Shown: positions 8,785 to 18,387, counted from the first letter of the stretch. The stretch: DNA of 64,000 nt from Muriicola jejuensis (GCF_010671595.1 NZ_JAABOP010000002.1:372001-436000); one strand, 5' to 3'. Numbers and translations are program-made. Notes: generated by a model not told the origin, from the sequence alone.

Positions 8785-10992
8785 TCAGGTGCGACTCACC
8801 TTGTCTATCCCCTTAACGGCCTTCAGATTATCGATCAGTTTTTTCAAGATCCCTTTGTTCTTAACTACCACCGTGATCCGACCGGAAAAGGTCCCTCCGT
8901 CTGTGTCGAAGTTGAGGTTCTTCATGTTCACGTGCATGTGGTCCGAGATGATCTCCGTGATCTCGTTGATAAGCCCGAGGTTGTCCAGACCTGTTAGTTT
9001 GATCTCGGCCGTAAACTCCTCCTGGGTAGAATCGATCCATTTCGCACTGATGATCCTGTAGGCGTAATTCGACTGAAGGGAAATGGCATTCGGGCAGTTC
9101 TTCTTGTGCACTTTGATCCCGTCGTTCACACTGATGAATCCGAACACTTCATCTCCCGGGATCGGATTACAGCATTGGGAGAGCTTGTACTCCAGCCTTT
9201 CCTCTTCCTTCCCAAAGACGAGCATATCGTATTTGGACGTGATCTCGTCCTTGTCGATTTCCTCAGGGACCGGTTTTTTCCGCATCCGGTTCTTGAAGAA
9301 GCTGATAAAGGCATTGTTGTAGGAGGAGGCAAAGTCCTTGATCATCTGGTTGTCGATCGAGCCTATGCCCACCCTGTAGAAGAGGTCGAGGCTGGTCTGC
9401 AATTTAAAGTAGACCACCATCTTGTTGATGGAATCCTCATTCAGGGTTACCTTCAGGGATTTTAATTTCCTCCTGAGGATCTCCTTTCCTTCTGTGGCCA
9501 TCACCTTTTTCTCATCCCTCAGGGATGCCTTGATCTTCGAACGGGCTCGTGCCGTGGTGGCGTAATCGAGCCAGTTCTGGTTGGGTTTGGCGCTTTCAGA
9601 AGTTATGATCTCCACCTGGTCCCCGCTCTTCAGGGGCGAACTCAAGGGGACGAGCTTTCCATTCACCCGGGCTCCTCTGGTGCGCATGCCCACTTCGGTA
9701 TGGATGGTAAAGGCAAAGTCGACCGGAGTAGCCCCTTTCGGCAGGGAGATGAGTTCTCCCTTGGGAGTAAAGACGAAGATCTCTTTGGAATACAGGTTGA
9801 GCTTGAATTCCTCTACAAAGTCGACCGCACTGCCATTAGAGGTCTCCAACGCCTCCTGCAGCCTGTTCAGCCACTCCTCTATACCCTGTTCTTTCTGGTC
9901 CCCGTGTTTGTATTTAAAGTGGGCCGCATACCCTTTTTCCGCGATCTCGTGCATGCGTTCACTGCGGATCTGAACCTCCACCCATTTTCCCCGTGGTCCC
10001 ATCACCGTGATATGCAGGGCTTCGTAGCCGGTCGACTTGGGAGAGGAGATCCAGTCCCTCAAACGGGTGGGGTTGGGAGTAAAGTGATCCGTCACGATGG
10101 AATAGATCTTCCAGGCCAGGAATTTTTCGTTCTTCCGGTCAGATTTGTAGATGATGCGGATCGCAAACTTGTCATAGATCTCATCGTAGGACACGTTTTG
10201 GGTAGTCATCTTCCTGCGGATCGAAAAGATGGACTTCATCCGTCCCTTGATGGTGTATTTGAGTTTCTCCTTGTCCAGGGACTCCCTGATGGTTTTGGAG
10301 AAGTCGTCTATGTACTTTTGCTGCTCCTCCTTGGTTTCCTCAATCCTGTTCTGAATGTCCGTGTAAACCTCGGGTTCCGTGTATTTCAAGCTGAGGTCCT
10401 CCAACTCGGTCTTGATGTTGTACAACCCGATCCGGTGCGCCAGGGGGGCGTAGATATACAGGGTTTCCGAGGCGAGTTTTACCTGCTTGTCCTCCGGCAT
10501 GGAATCCATGGTGAGCATGTTGTGATAGCGGTCCGCGATCTTGATAATGATCACCCGTACGTCGTCGTGGAGGGTGAGGAGCATCTTGCGGAAATTTTCC
10601 GCCTGCTGTGAGATGTTGGTGTCCTTATTCAGATGCGCGATCTTGGTGAGACCGTCCACGATCCTGGCTACGGTCTCTCCAAAGAGGCGTTCGATGTCGT
10701 CCAGGGTGTATTCCGTATCCTCCACCACGTCGTGGAGTAGGGCGGAAGCTATGGATACGGCATCTAGACCGATCTCCGATGCAACGATCTTGGCGACCGC
10801 AATAGGGTGGAAAATATAAGCCTCTCCCGACTTCCTGCGCTGGTTCTTGTGGGCATCCACGGCCACATCGAATGCAGATCGGATCAATTTTTTGTCCTGG
10901 GGGGAAAGGGTCTGGTAACTGATGCGCAACAATTCCTTGTACTGCTTGGCAATTTCCCGATTTTCCTTGTCTATTACCGCTTCGCTCCTCAT
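8785..10992 (-). CDS. RelA/SpoT bifunctional (p)ppGpp synthetase/hydrolase
   Basis: Domains in order over 735 residues: HD hydrolase (F-H62-P, H87-D88 in LLHDVVEDTEY, and KIADRYHNMLTM), ppGpp synthetase (GRMKSIFSIRRKM, GYEALHITVMGPRGKWVEVQ), TGS domain (IFVFTPKGELISLPKGATPV), a central helical region with a conserved cysteine pair (LSQCCNPIPGDEV) and a C-terminal ACT domain. With both HD residues and the synthetase motif intact it should make and degrade the stringent-response alarmone from GTP/GDP and ATP. As the single long RSH in view it is probably the main alarmone enzyme, but a second could lie elsewhere. It sits between the M48 protease and the fur-like gene. Confidence 0.96.
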   Translation of the reverse strand: MRSEAVIDKENREIAKQYKELLRISYQTLSPQDKKLIRSAFDVAVDAHKNQRRKSGEAYIFHPIAVAKIVASEIGLDAVSIASALLHDVVEDTEYTLDDIERLFGETVARIVDGLTKIAHLNKDTNISQQAENFRKMLLTLHDDVRVIIIKIADRYHNMLTMDSMPEDKQVKLASETLYIYAPLAHRIGLYNIKTELEDLSLKYTEPEVYTDIQNRIEETKEEQQKYIDDFSKTIRESLDKEKLKYTIKGRMKSIFSIRRKMTTQNVSYDEIYDKFAIRIIYKSDRKNEKFLAWKIYSIVTDHFTPNPTRLRDWISSPKSTGYEALHITVMGPRGKWVEVQIRSERMHEIAEKGYAAHFKYKHGDQKEQGIEEWLNRLQEALETSNGSAVDFVEEFKLNLYSKEIFVFTPKGELISLPKGATPVDFAFTIHTEVGMRTRGARVNGKLVPLSSPLKSGDQVEIITSESAKPNQNWLDYATTARARSKIKASLRDEKKVMATEGKEILRRKLKSLKVTLNEDSINKMVVYFKLQTSLDLFYRVGIGSIDNQMIKDFASSYNNAFISFFKNRMRKKPVPEEIDKDEITSKYDMLVFGKEEERLEYKLSQCCNPIPGDEVFGFISVNDGIKVHKKNCPNAISLQSNYAYRIISAKWIDSTQEEFTAEIKLTGLDNLGLINEITEIISDHMHVNMKNLNFDTDGGTFSGRITVVVKNKGILKKLIDNLKAVKGIDKVSRT

Positions 10993-11032
10993 ATCTTAAA
11001 ATTACACAATCTTTTGGAGTAACCAACAAAAA

Positions 11033-12265
11033 TCATGCCTGTAGCCGGCGGACACGGGAGATCAGGGGAGGGTGGGAATAGTGCATGAACACATAGGCAG
11101 GGTGGGGGGTGAGGTTGCTCAGACTATTTCTGGATAGCTTTTTTAAGGAGCTGATCAGAGGTTCTCCCCCATAGGTCTTCCTGGCGTATTCGTCTGCCTG
11201 ATATTCGAATTGCCTGGAGAGGTAATTCATCGCCAGGCCCGTAAGCTGGGAGATTGGACTGTAAAGGAGGGCAAAACCCACCAGGGCTGCGTGAAAACTG
11301 GGCTGTTCAACGCCAATGGCCCCGGACACCTCCGGATGATTAATGAAGAGGGAGAGGATAAAGAGGGTCAGCCCGGTCAGGGCTGTGGAGACCACGAGGT
11401 TGTAAATAATATGACGTCTTTTGTAATGTCCGACCTCATGGGCCAGTACGGCCACGATCTCTTCCTCTTCCAGGTCCTCGATCAGGGTGTCGTAGAGAGT
11501 AACCCTTTTCTCCCTGCCAAATCCTGAAAAATACGCATTGGCCTTGGTAGACCTCCTGGACCCGTCGATCACGAAGATTTTTTCCAGTTCAAAACCGACC
11601 TTTTCAGCATAGTTCTGTATCCTTTGCCTCAGTGAGCCTTCCTGCAGGGGTTTCTGTTTGTTGAACAGGGGTACGATGAGTTTGCTGTAGAAAAGGTTCA
11701 TAAAGAGGGTGAAGACCGCTATCAAACCCCAGGCATAGAGCCAGAAGGAACGGCCGGTCCACTCATAGAACAGGATGACCAGCGCCAGCATCCCGCCTCC
11801 AAGTACTCCCAGCAAGATCCATCCCTTTATTTTATCTGTGAGGAAGAGCTTCAGGTTGCTCTTGTTGAATCCGAACCGCTCTTCGATAACAAAGGTTTTG
11901 TAATAAGAGAAAGGGGTCATCAGCAGGTCACTGCCCAATGCGATGATCCCAAAGAAGAGCAAGGCCATGCCGATAGGTTCTTCCGTGATCCCCCTCACTA
12001 CCTGGTCTACCCACTGGAAGCCACCCAGCAACAGGAAAGAGAGGAGCAGGATAATGGAAAAGCTTGATGTGAAGAGACCAAAGGAGTAATTGGCCTTTTT
12101 GTAGGCCTGGGACCTTGCGTACTCCTCCGGGTCGTATACATCGGACAATTCCGGAGGAATGGGCTTTGCGAAGCTCCTCGTATTGAGATAGTCCATCGCA
12201 GACTCCACGAGGAATTCGAGGATCAGGATGGCAATGATCAGGTAAAACAGGGAGGAACTGTTCAT
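11033..12265 (-). CDS. M48-family (Ste24-type) membrane zinc endopeptidase
   Basis: The protein has several membrane helices and the zinc site HEVGHYKRRH (H-E-x-x-H) with the downstream glutamate in FEYQADEYARKTYG. This layout matches Ste24/CAAX prenyl protease 1-like M48A peptidases, which cleave in or near the membrane; bacterial substrates are mostly unknown. I choose the ATG at 12265 (MNSSSLFYLIIAILILEFLV, a direct first membrane helix), 410 residues. An upstream in-frame start at 12322 would overlap the methyltransferase gene by 38 bp and add an uncharacteristic leader. The gene is probably in one transcript with the methyltransferase gene. Confidence 0.9.
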   Translation of the reverse strand: MNSSSLFYLIIAILILEFLVESAMDYLNTRSFAKPIPPELSDVYDPEEYARSQAYKKANYSFGLFTSSFSIILLLSFLLLGGFQWVDQVVRGITEEPIGMALLFFGIIALGSDLLMTPFSYYKTFVIEERFGFNKSNLKLFLTDKIKGWILLGVLGGGMLALVILFYEWTGRSFWLYAWGLIAVFTLFMNLFYSKLIVPLFNKQKPLQEGSLRQRIQNYAEKVGFELEKIFVIDGSRRSTKANAYFSGFGREKRVTLYDTLIEDLEEEEIVAVLAHEVGHYKRRHIIYNLVVSTALTGLTLFILSLFINHPEVSGAIGVEQPSFHAALVGFALLYSPISQLTGLAMNYLSRQFEYQADEYARKTYGGEPLISSLKKLSRNSLSNLTPHPAYVFMHYSHPPLISRVRRLQA

Positions 12266-12284
12266 ATTCGGGACTGAAAGGAAG

Positions 12285-13100
12285 TTACAGGGCAGGGGAA
12301 GAAAGCTGCCTTTTAGCCTCAAAGATAAGGATTGCAGCCGAGACGGAAACGTTCATGGAATCGATCTGCCCTTCCATCGGGATGACCACCCGGGCATGCG
12401 CACGGTTTGCCCATTCCTCAGACAAACCGGTGGATTCGGTTCCTACGGCGATGGCACATCCTCCCGTATAATTTGCTTCCGTATATGGGATGGCGCCGGT
12501 CAGTGTGGCAGCAAATACACGGATCCGATGCTGTTCCAGGAATGCGAGGACCTCTGAAGTACTGGCGGCGGCCATAGGAACGGTAAAGAGGCACCCCACG
12601 CTCGAACGGATCGTATTGGGATTGTAGAGATCCCCTTTTGGGTCGGCTATGATAACAGCATCCAATCGGGCCGCATCGGCAGTTCTTAGCAGGGCTCCCA
12701 GGTTCCCTGGCTTCTCCACTGCCTCGGCCACCAGTATCAACGGGTCTTTTGGTAAGACCAGGCTATCCAGGCTGTGGTCCTTTGTTTTGGCTATGGCCAG
12801 AACGCCTTCTGTTTTTTCCCTGTAGGCCAGTTTTTGGTACACTTCTTTGGAGATCTCGATGATCTCAATATTTGCTGATTGGCCTACCAACATCTGAATT
12901 GCTTCCAGGACCGGAAAGAGCTCGGGATAGACCAGCACGGTATCGATGCGGTAGCCCCCCAGGATTGCCATGGACAATTCGCGCTGGCCTTCCAGGACGA
13001 ATAACCCGGTCTTATCCCGTTCCCTGTTCTTATGCTTGAGCTGTATAACCTTGCGTATCAGGGGGTTCTGTAGGCTGCTGATCTTTTTGACACTTTGCAT
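12285..13100 (-). CDS. TrmH/SpoU-family RNA 2'-O-ribose methyltransferase
   Basis: The 271-residue protein has a substrate-binding N-terminal domain (SLQNPLIRKVIQLKHKNRER and LFVLEGQREL) and a SPOUT domain with the three classical motifs: KPGNLGALLRTADA, AVGTESTGLSEEWA and IPMEGQIDSMNVSVSAAI. Such enzymes methylate ribose 2'-OH in tRNA or 23S rRNA using S-adenosylmethionine; the target base cannot be told from sequence. It is followed by the M48 peptidase gene after 19 bp. Its promoter box lies only 5 bp ahead of the ATG, suggesting a nearly leaderless mRNA. Confidence 0.93.
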   Translation of the reverse strand: MQSVKKISSLQNPLIRKVIQLKHKNRERDKTGLFVLEGQRELSMAILGGYRIDTVLVYPELFPVLEAIQMLVGQSANIEIIEISKEVYQKLAYREKTEGVLAIAKTKDHSLDSLVLPKDPLILVAEAVEKPGNLGALLRTADAARLDAVIIADPKGDLYNPNTIRSSVGCLFTVPMAAASTSEVLAFLEQHRIRVFAATLTGAIPYTEANYTGGCAIAVGTESTGLSEEWANRAHARVVIPMEGQIDSMNVSVSAAILIFEAKRQLSSPAL

Positions 13101-13105
13101 GGAGA

Positions 13106-13113
13106 CAAAAATA
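13106..13113 (-). promoter_or_regulatory. -7 promoter box directly before the TrmH-family gene
   Basis: The minus strand reads TATTTTTG, then TCTCC, then the ATG at 13100. If the box is used as in other Bacteroidota, transcription would begin at or within a few bases of the start codon. Confidence 0.5.
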
Positions 13114-13169
13114 GGGGAAACTGTAAATTTATGTTCTTATCCCCGACGAATTAATAAATAGTAGTTATC

Positions 13170-13982
13170 ATGCACAGACCCTTATTATGGATATGGGCTT
13201 TCGTCCTGCTGAGTTGCGGTGAGATTCCCAAAAAAGAAAACCGGAACGATGATCAAACAGCTGAGGATAGCCCGGTCAGCGATACACGCTATCCTCAGGC
13301 CCTGGAAAAGGTTTTTCAGGTACATGGTGGGCTGGATACCTGGAAGCAACAGCGATACCTGAGTTACGAGATTCCAAAGGATTCGGGTGTGGAGAGACAT
13401 CATATCAACCTCTATTCAAGAGAAGATCTCGTCGAAACAGACACCTACAAAATGGGTTATGACGGGAAGGATGTCTGGATCTGGGACCCAGGGCAACAAT
13501 ATAAAGGAGACCCAGTGTTCTATCACAACCTTATGTTCTATTTCTACGCCATGCCCTTTGTGCTGGCCGATCCCGGCATACAGTACTTCGAGATTGAACC
13601 TTTGGCTTTTAACGGAAAAGAATATCCCGGTATCGGGATCCGGTACTATGACGGGGTAGGGACCTCCCCCAAAGACGAATATTTTCTTCACTACGACCCG
13701 CAATCTTATGAAATGGCCTGGTTGGGGTATACGGTCACCTACAGGACCGGTGTTCCTTCTGAGGATGTGCACTGGATCCGCTATGACGACTGGATCTCCG
13801 TTTCGGGCCTGAGATTGCCCGGCTCTATGACCTGGTATTCCGCAGAGGATGGATTGCCCGTTTCAGAGAGGAATACTGTGAAATTTCAGGAAATCGTACT
13901 GAGTGAAACCCCGGCAGATCCATCCGTGTTCGCCATGCCTGAGGGAGGAGAGAAAAGAGAACCTGCCAAAGCAGGGGAGTAA
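13170..13982 (+). CDS. Lipoprotein, DUF6503-like
   Basis: The 270-residue protein begins with a short hydrophobic segment and a lipobox (FVLLSCGEIP), so it is probably a membrane-anchored lipoprotein. The mature part opens with ALEKVFQVHGGLDTWKQQRY, a segment I associate with the Bacteroidota DUF6503 family, and the rest is beta-rich with many aromatic residues, reminiscent of LolA/LolB-type lipoprotein carriers. No catalytic motif is visible and no function is assigned. It is a single gene, divergent from the TrmH gene and ended by a strong hairpin. Confidence 0.75.
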   Translation: MHRPLLWIWAFVLLSCGEIPKKENRNDDQTAEDSPVSDTRYPQALEKVFQVHGGLDTWKQQRYLSYEIPKDSGVERHHINLYSREDLVETDTYKMGYDGKDVWIWDPGQQYKGDPVFYHNLMFYFYAMPFVLADPGIQYFEIEPLAFNGKEYPGIGIRYYDGVGTSPKDEYFLHYDPQSYEMAWLGYTVTYRTGVPSEDVHWIRYDDWISVSGLRLPGSMTWYSAEDGLPVSERNTVKFQEIVLSETPADPSVFAMPEGGEKREPAKAGE

Positions 13983-13984
13983 AA

Positions 13985-14014
13985 AAAGAAGGGGGCCGTC
14001 CAGCCCCCTTTTAC
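13985..14014. terminator. Bidirectional intrinsic terminator between convergent genes
   Basis: The stem GGGGGC (13991-13996) pairs with GCCCCC (14003-14008) around a 6-base loop, with an A-rich run before and TTTTA after. It lies in the 36 bp gap between the convergent lipoprotein and amidohydrolase genes and would work in both directions. Confidence 0.85.
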
Positions 14015-14018
14015 TTTA

Positions 14019-15317
14019 TCAATCTGCGTTGTATTTTCCCATATACCGCTTCCAGAGTTCCGTCTGATGCGTTTCCAGGGAGATCTCCCGCCCATCTATA
14101 AAGGCGTGCGTGAGCTGATTTCCCCTCATGTCCAAAGCATCCCCATCCGAAATAAAGAAGGTCGCGCTTTTTCCCCGTGCCAGGGTACCGTAGCTGTTAT
14201 CGATCCCCAGGATCTTTGCGGTATTTCCACTGATCAACTGAAGAGCCACTTCCTTATCGAGTCCCTGACCCACCACCTGTCCGGCGTAGAAAGGCAGGTT
14301 CCTGGTCTGGAAATTCGAAGCCTCCGCATTTTGCAGAGCTACCAGCAAACCGGCGTCCACGAGCATTTTGGGAAGCTTATAGGTAAAATCATAATCGTCA
14401 TCATCGAATTCGGGGAGGCTGTGCGTAAAATTCACCAGGACGGGAATATCGTTCTTTTTGAGAAAGTCGGTTACCCTGTAGGCGTGATATCCTCCTACCA
14501 GGATCACTTTTTTCACCCCGGCCTCCTTAAGGGCAGTGATGGCATCCACGATCTGTTTTTCATTCTGAGCGTACACGTACAGCCGTTTAGATCCGTCAAA
14601 AAGGCCCTGTGAAGCTTCGAAGGCAGGGTTCACTGTAGTTCCCTGTCCATTGCCATAAACCCTGGCATTCTTCAGGAAGGAAGTCACTTCCTCCACCTGG
14701 TCCTGGTACTCCTTGTTGGGCTGGTACCCGCGGGATTCACCCAGCCACCAGCGTCCACGCCTGAAGGTGTTTGGCCAGTTAAGGTGGATCCCGTCATCGA
14801 CTTTTACGGCCGCGTCCTCCCAGTTCCAAGCGTCGAATTGCACGATGGAGGAGGTCCCTGAGATCCGTCCCCCCTGGGGGGTGACCTGGCCAAGGAGAAC
14901 TCCGTTGGGTCTCATGCTCTCCACCACCTTCGACTCTGCGTTATACGCAATAAGACTTCGTACGTGGGGGATCAGGCTGCCGATCTCATCCTGGTCGTCA
15001 CTGGCCCTGACTGCATTGATCTCAATGAGTCCAAGCGACTTGCCGGGAGCAATGAATCCCGGATAGATGTGTTTCCCCTGGGCATCGATCACCCTTCCCA
15101 TGGGGTTTACGCCTGATCCGAGGGCTGTAATTTTTCCATTTTCAAAGATCAGGGTGCAGTTCTCAATGACCGAGCCATCCCCAATATGGGCCGTGGCACC
15201 GGTCACGGAAATGATTTCGGTCTGTGCCGGCGCAGGGGTCTGTTGTCCCTGAATGTTAGGATAGAAACCTATCATCAGAGCTATTGCGATATATCTTATA
15301 TTTTTCATAGTGCTCAT
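14019..15317 (-). CDS. Exported amidohydrolase-fold protein with degenerate metal site
   Basis: The protein has a signal peptide (KNIRYIAIALMIGFYPNIQG) and the amidohydrolase beta-sandwich start (IIENGKITALG-like: LIFENGKITALGSGV). After the sandwich, where active enzymes have the first zinc motif H-x-H, it has IYPGFIAPGKSLGL with no histidines. The C-terminal GTLARGKSATFFISDGDALD is a normal family ending. It is therefore probably non-hydrolytic, or uses another site. Starts at 15317 and 15308 are both possible; the longest frame overlaps the upstream gene. It follows a larger amidohydrolase gene with a 1 bp gap, so the two are one operon and may form a complex. Confidence 0.82.
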   Translation of the reverse strand: MSTMKNIRYIAIALMIGFYPNIQGQQTPAPAQTEIISVTGATAHIGDGSVIENCTLIFENGKITALGSGVNPMGRVIDAQGKHIYPGFIAPGKSLGLIEINAVRASDDQDEIGSLIPHVRSLIAYNAESKVVESMRPNGVLLGQVTPQGGRISGTSSIVQFDAWNWEDAAVKVDDGIHLNWPNTFRRGRWWLGESRGYQPNKEYQDQVEEVTSFLKNARVYGNGQGTTVNPAFEASQGLFDGSKRLYVYAQNEKQIVDAITALKEAGVKKVILVGGYHAYRVTDFLKKNDIPVLVNFTHSLPEFDDDDYDFTYKLPKMLVDAGLLVALQNAEASNFQTRNLPFYAGQVVGQGLDKEVALQLISGNTAKILGIDNSYGTLARGKSATFFISDGDALDMRGNQLTHAFIDGREISLETHQTELWKRYMGKYNAD

Positions 15318-15318
15318 A

Positions 15319-18276
15319 TTATAAAGTGTCACAATTGAATCTTTCTTTCTTTCGCTGCTCAGGGCGCTGCATCTTGCCGCCTCCGTTCTTCTCGTCTATC
15401 ATCATCTTCACCAGCTGACTGCGTTCCTTTTTGATCTCCTCCCTCAGGGCCTTATCCTGCTCGAGGTCGAAATAGGTAACTCCTTGAATGATGGTCTTTT
15501 CTGCCTTCGCATATACAGACATGGGGTGGGCGTTCCACAGGACCAGGTCGGCTTCCTTCCCCTCCTTGATACTGCCTACCCTGTCATCTATATGCAGGAG
15601 CTTTGCGGGGTTTAGGGTCACCGTCTTCCAGGCTTCCTCTTCAGACATCCCGCCATATTTTATGGTCTTGCCGGCTTCCTGGTTGAGTCGCCTCGACATC
15701 TCCGCATCGTCACTGTTGATCGCCACGGTCACCCCCTGACTCGCCATGATGGCCGCATTGTAGGGGATGGCGTCATTCACTTCGAATTTGTAGGCCCACC
15801 AGTCGCTGAAAGTGGATCCCCCAACCCCGTGTGCAGCCATCTTATCAGCTACTTTGTAGCCTTCCAGGATGTGGGTAAAGGTGTTGACCCTGAAGCCGAA
15901 TTGTTCGGCCACTTTTATCAACATATTGATCTCGCTTTGCACATAGGAATGGCAGCTGATAAAGCGCTCCCCGTTGAGGATCTCGGCCAGTACCTCCATC
16001 TCCTCGTCATAGCGATAAGGTTTACCACTTTTCTTTAAAGCGTCGTATTCCTTGGCCCTCTGGAAGTAATTCACAAAGACCTGTTCCACTCCCATACGGG
16101 TCTGGGGGAATCGGGAATCACTGCTCCAGTTGCTCTGTTTTACATTTTCACCCAGGGCGAACTTGATAAACTTCGGGGAATTTTCGAAGATGAGTTTATC
16201 TGCGGATTCCCCCCATTTAAGCCTGAGGATGGCCGACCTCCCCCCAATGGGGTTGGCAGAACCGTGCAAGAGTTGTACGGTGGTCACGCCCCCCGCCAGG
16301 TTGCGGTACAGGTCCATGTCCGTAGGGTCTACCACGTCGGTCATCTTGACTTCCGCAGAAGAGTTCTGACCGGCTTCGTTGATGGCTAGACCGGCGATAT
16401 GGCTGTGCTCGTCTATGATACCCGCCGTCAGGTGCTTTCCACTGGCATCGATCACTTTCGCACTGCCTGCACTGAGGTTCTTCCCGATCCTGGCGATCTT
16501 CCCGTTCCTCACGAGTACATCGGTGTTCTCGAGGATCCCATCCGCTTCACCGGTCCAGACCGTTGCGTTACGGAAGAGCATATCCTCCGACGTTTTCTTC
16601 TGGGCATAGCCGTATCCCACGTTGGGGAATTTAACGGGCATCACTACCGGGGCTTCCGGAGTATTTTCTTTCTTGTCGGTGGATTTCGCTTCAGGACCTT
16701 CTTTTTTTATGGCCGTGAAAGTGGTGTCTCCCCCATCGGGTAGCAAAACCCTTCCATTGAGATTATCCTGATCGGCAGTGATCCGCGATGTCATCCTGTA
16801 GATGTCCTTCTCGGGGGTGGTCAGGGCGAGGGTCACCCAGTCGCCGTCATAGGTGAATTTGGTGTCTATTTTTATGGTATCCCTCTTTATCTCGGCCTTG
16901 GGTTTGGAAGGCTCCCCGGAGATACTGAGCTCATAGGCGGTTGCGCCCACCCTCAGGTCATAGGTGCCCCTTATGTCTTTCTGGTCCATTGGGTTTACCA
17001 TGTGCTTTTGCCCCTGTACCCAATTCTCATACAGGGTGGTTTCCTTGTCGAACACATTCCCGGAAGTGATGAGGAAATTTGCGTAACGTCCGGGTTGGAG
17101 GGAACCGATGAGGTCTGATTTGCCAAGGAGGGAAGCCGGTACGGTAGTGAGGGCTTCCAGGGCCTTGGTTTCGGAAAGGCCGTAAGTGATGGCTTTTGAG
17201 AGCTTATCCTTGAGTTCTGACGGACTTTTAAGTTCGTGTAGGGTAAAGCTGAAAGCGATCCCCATATCCGCCAAAACCTTGGGGTTGGAGGGGGCCTGGT
17301 TCCAGAATCTCATGTCCTTGAGGGCTACATAATCTGCCTGGAAAGGATCTGACACGTCATAGGCATCGGGAAAGTTCAGCGGGATGATCAACCTGGCATT
17401 GGTCGCTTTGATGTCGTCTATCATCTCAAACTCGTTCCCTCCTCCTAGTATAGCGTACTGAATTCCAAAGGTATCCCCGATCTTATCTGCCCTCAGGACG
17501 TTCCCGGCATTGCCGGCCGAAAAGATCTGAACCATGCCTCTATTCTCGATCAGGGCTTCCAGTGACCGGTCTTTGGTGTTGACCATGCCCTTCTGGTACC
17601 AGGCAGCATCGTTGTACATCTGCCTGAGCAGGGCCATGGCGCCCATGAGGGAGGTCGGATAGGATTGCTCTTTCAGTATACTCTTTTCAAATGAGAAGTA
17701 CTGGGCCGAATTGTCGTCTATGATCCTCTCGGCGTCATTTCCCTCTGCCCTCAGGGCGATCAGGACCCCGGTACCCCTTGCGATACCGTCCTGTATGTGG
17801 GAATTGACTACCCCAAAACCGGCTTCGCGCAGCGATTTGGCACTTTTATCATCGTATTTAAAGGCATTAATGGCGTCTGCTTCAGGCATGATGTGATCAT
17901 TCCAGTAAAACCCTTCACGGGAGGGATCGTACTGGGCGGATCTGCCACCCCGCGATGGCCTTTTAGGCTGCTCCACGCCAAAAGAGGAGTAGGCATCTAT
18001 AAAGGAAGGATAGACGTACTTGCCTTCAAGGTCTATCTGAACCGTATTCGGAGGTATGCTCACGGTTTTTCCCACGGAAACTACCTTTCCATTGCGGATA
18101 AGCAGGGTCCCGTCCTCGATGACCTGGGTGGGACTCACATAAATGCGAGCATGGGTAAGTGCTGTGTAGTTGTTGTTCTCAGCCTTTACTCCGTCATTCT
18201 TTGGGAAGTAATCCTGTGAGAACAGGGAAAATGTACTCACCCAGGCAAGGGCCAGTACAAAGTACTTCATTTTCAT
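15319..18276 (-). CDS. Large exported protein with two amidohydrolase domains
   Basis: This 985-residue protein has a signal peptide (YFVLALAWVSTFSLFSQ) and two amidohydrolase-like halves. The N-terminal half (residues about 30-430) has KYVYPSFIDAYSSFGV where H-x-H is expected, so its metal site looks lost; a beta-rich linker spans about 440-560. The C-terminal half has the intact motif TAGIIDEHSHIAG, later histidines (FISCHSYVQSEI, FTHILEG) and the aspartate in AINSDDAEMSRR. Only this half looks catalytic. The family hydrolyses amide, imine or ester bonds (imidazolonepropionase-like); the substrate is unknown. It is the first gene of a two-gene operon. Confidence 0.85.
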   Translation of the reverse strand: MKMKYFVLALAWVSTFSLFSQDYFPKNDGVKAENNNYTALTHARIYVSPTQVIEDGTLLIRNGKVVSVGKTVSIPPNTVQIDLEGKYVYPSFIDAYSSFGVEQPKRPSRGGRSAQYDPSREGFYWNDHIMPEADAINAFKYDDKSAKSLREAGFGVVNSHIQDGIARGTGVLIALRAEGNDAERIIDDNSAQYFSFEKSILKEQSYPTSLMGAMALLRQMYNDAAWYQKGMVNTKDRSLEALIENRGMVQIFSAGNAGNVLRADKIGDTFGIQYAILGGGNEFEMIDDIKATNARLIIPLNFPDAYDVSDPFQADYVALKDMRFWNQAPSNPKVLADMGIAFSFTLHELKSPSELKDKLSKAITYGLSETKALEALTTVPASLLGKSDLIGSLQPGRYANFLITSGNVFDKETTLYENWVQGQKHMVNPMDQKDIRGTYDLRVGATAYELSISGEPSKPKAEIKRDTIKIDTKFTYDGDWVTLALTTPEKDIYRMTSRITADQDNLNGRVLLPDGGDTTFTAIKKEGPEAKSTDKKENTPEAPVVMPVKFPNVGYGYAQKKTSEDMLFRNATVWTGEADGILENTDVLVRNGKIARIGKNLSAGSAKVIDASGKHLTAGIIDEHSHIAGLAINEAGQNSSAEVKMTDVVDPTDMDLYRNLAGGVTTVQLLHGSANPIGGRSAILRLKWGESADKLIFENSPKFIKFALGENVKQSNWSSDSRFPQTRMGVEQVFVNYFQRAKEYDALKKSGKPYRYDEEMEVLAEILNGERFISCHSYVQSEINMLIKVAEQFGFRVNTFTHILEGYKVADKMAAHGVGGSTFSDWWAYKFEVNDAIPYNAAIMASQGVTVAINSDDAEMSRRLNQEAGKTIKYGGMSEEEAWKTVTLNPAKLLHIDDRVGSIKEGKEADLVLWNAHPMSVYAKAEKTIIQGVTYFDLEQDKALREEIKKERSQLVKMMIDEKNGGGKMQRPEQRKKERFNCDTL

Positions 18277-18387
18277 AAGTGCCTTGATTTTTAGTTAGCG
18301 GCTAAATTTAAAGGAACTGTTAGGAAATGCCCTCTTCTTAATTTTTTTTTAACATTAAAGAGGCGTTGCGTATTTACTCGCCTGAAT

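Noticed and set aside
8935-8965. Palindromic ATGTTCACGTGCATGTGG, considered as a ParB parS site
   Set aside because: It lies inside the RelA/SpoT coding region, does not match the TGTTNCACGTGNAACA consensus on both arms, and explains itself as codons for His, Val and Met.
18361-18383. AGGCG...CGCCT hairpin after the DUF3810 gene
   Set aside because: Stem of only 5 bp with a 13-base loop and no proper U tract on the minus strand.
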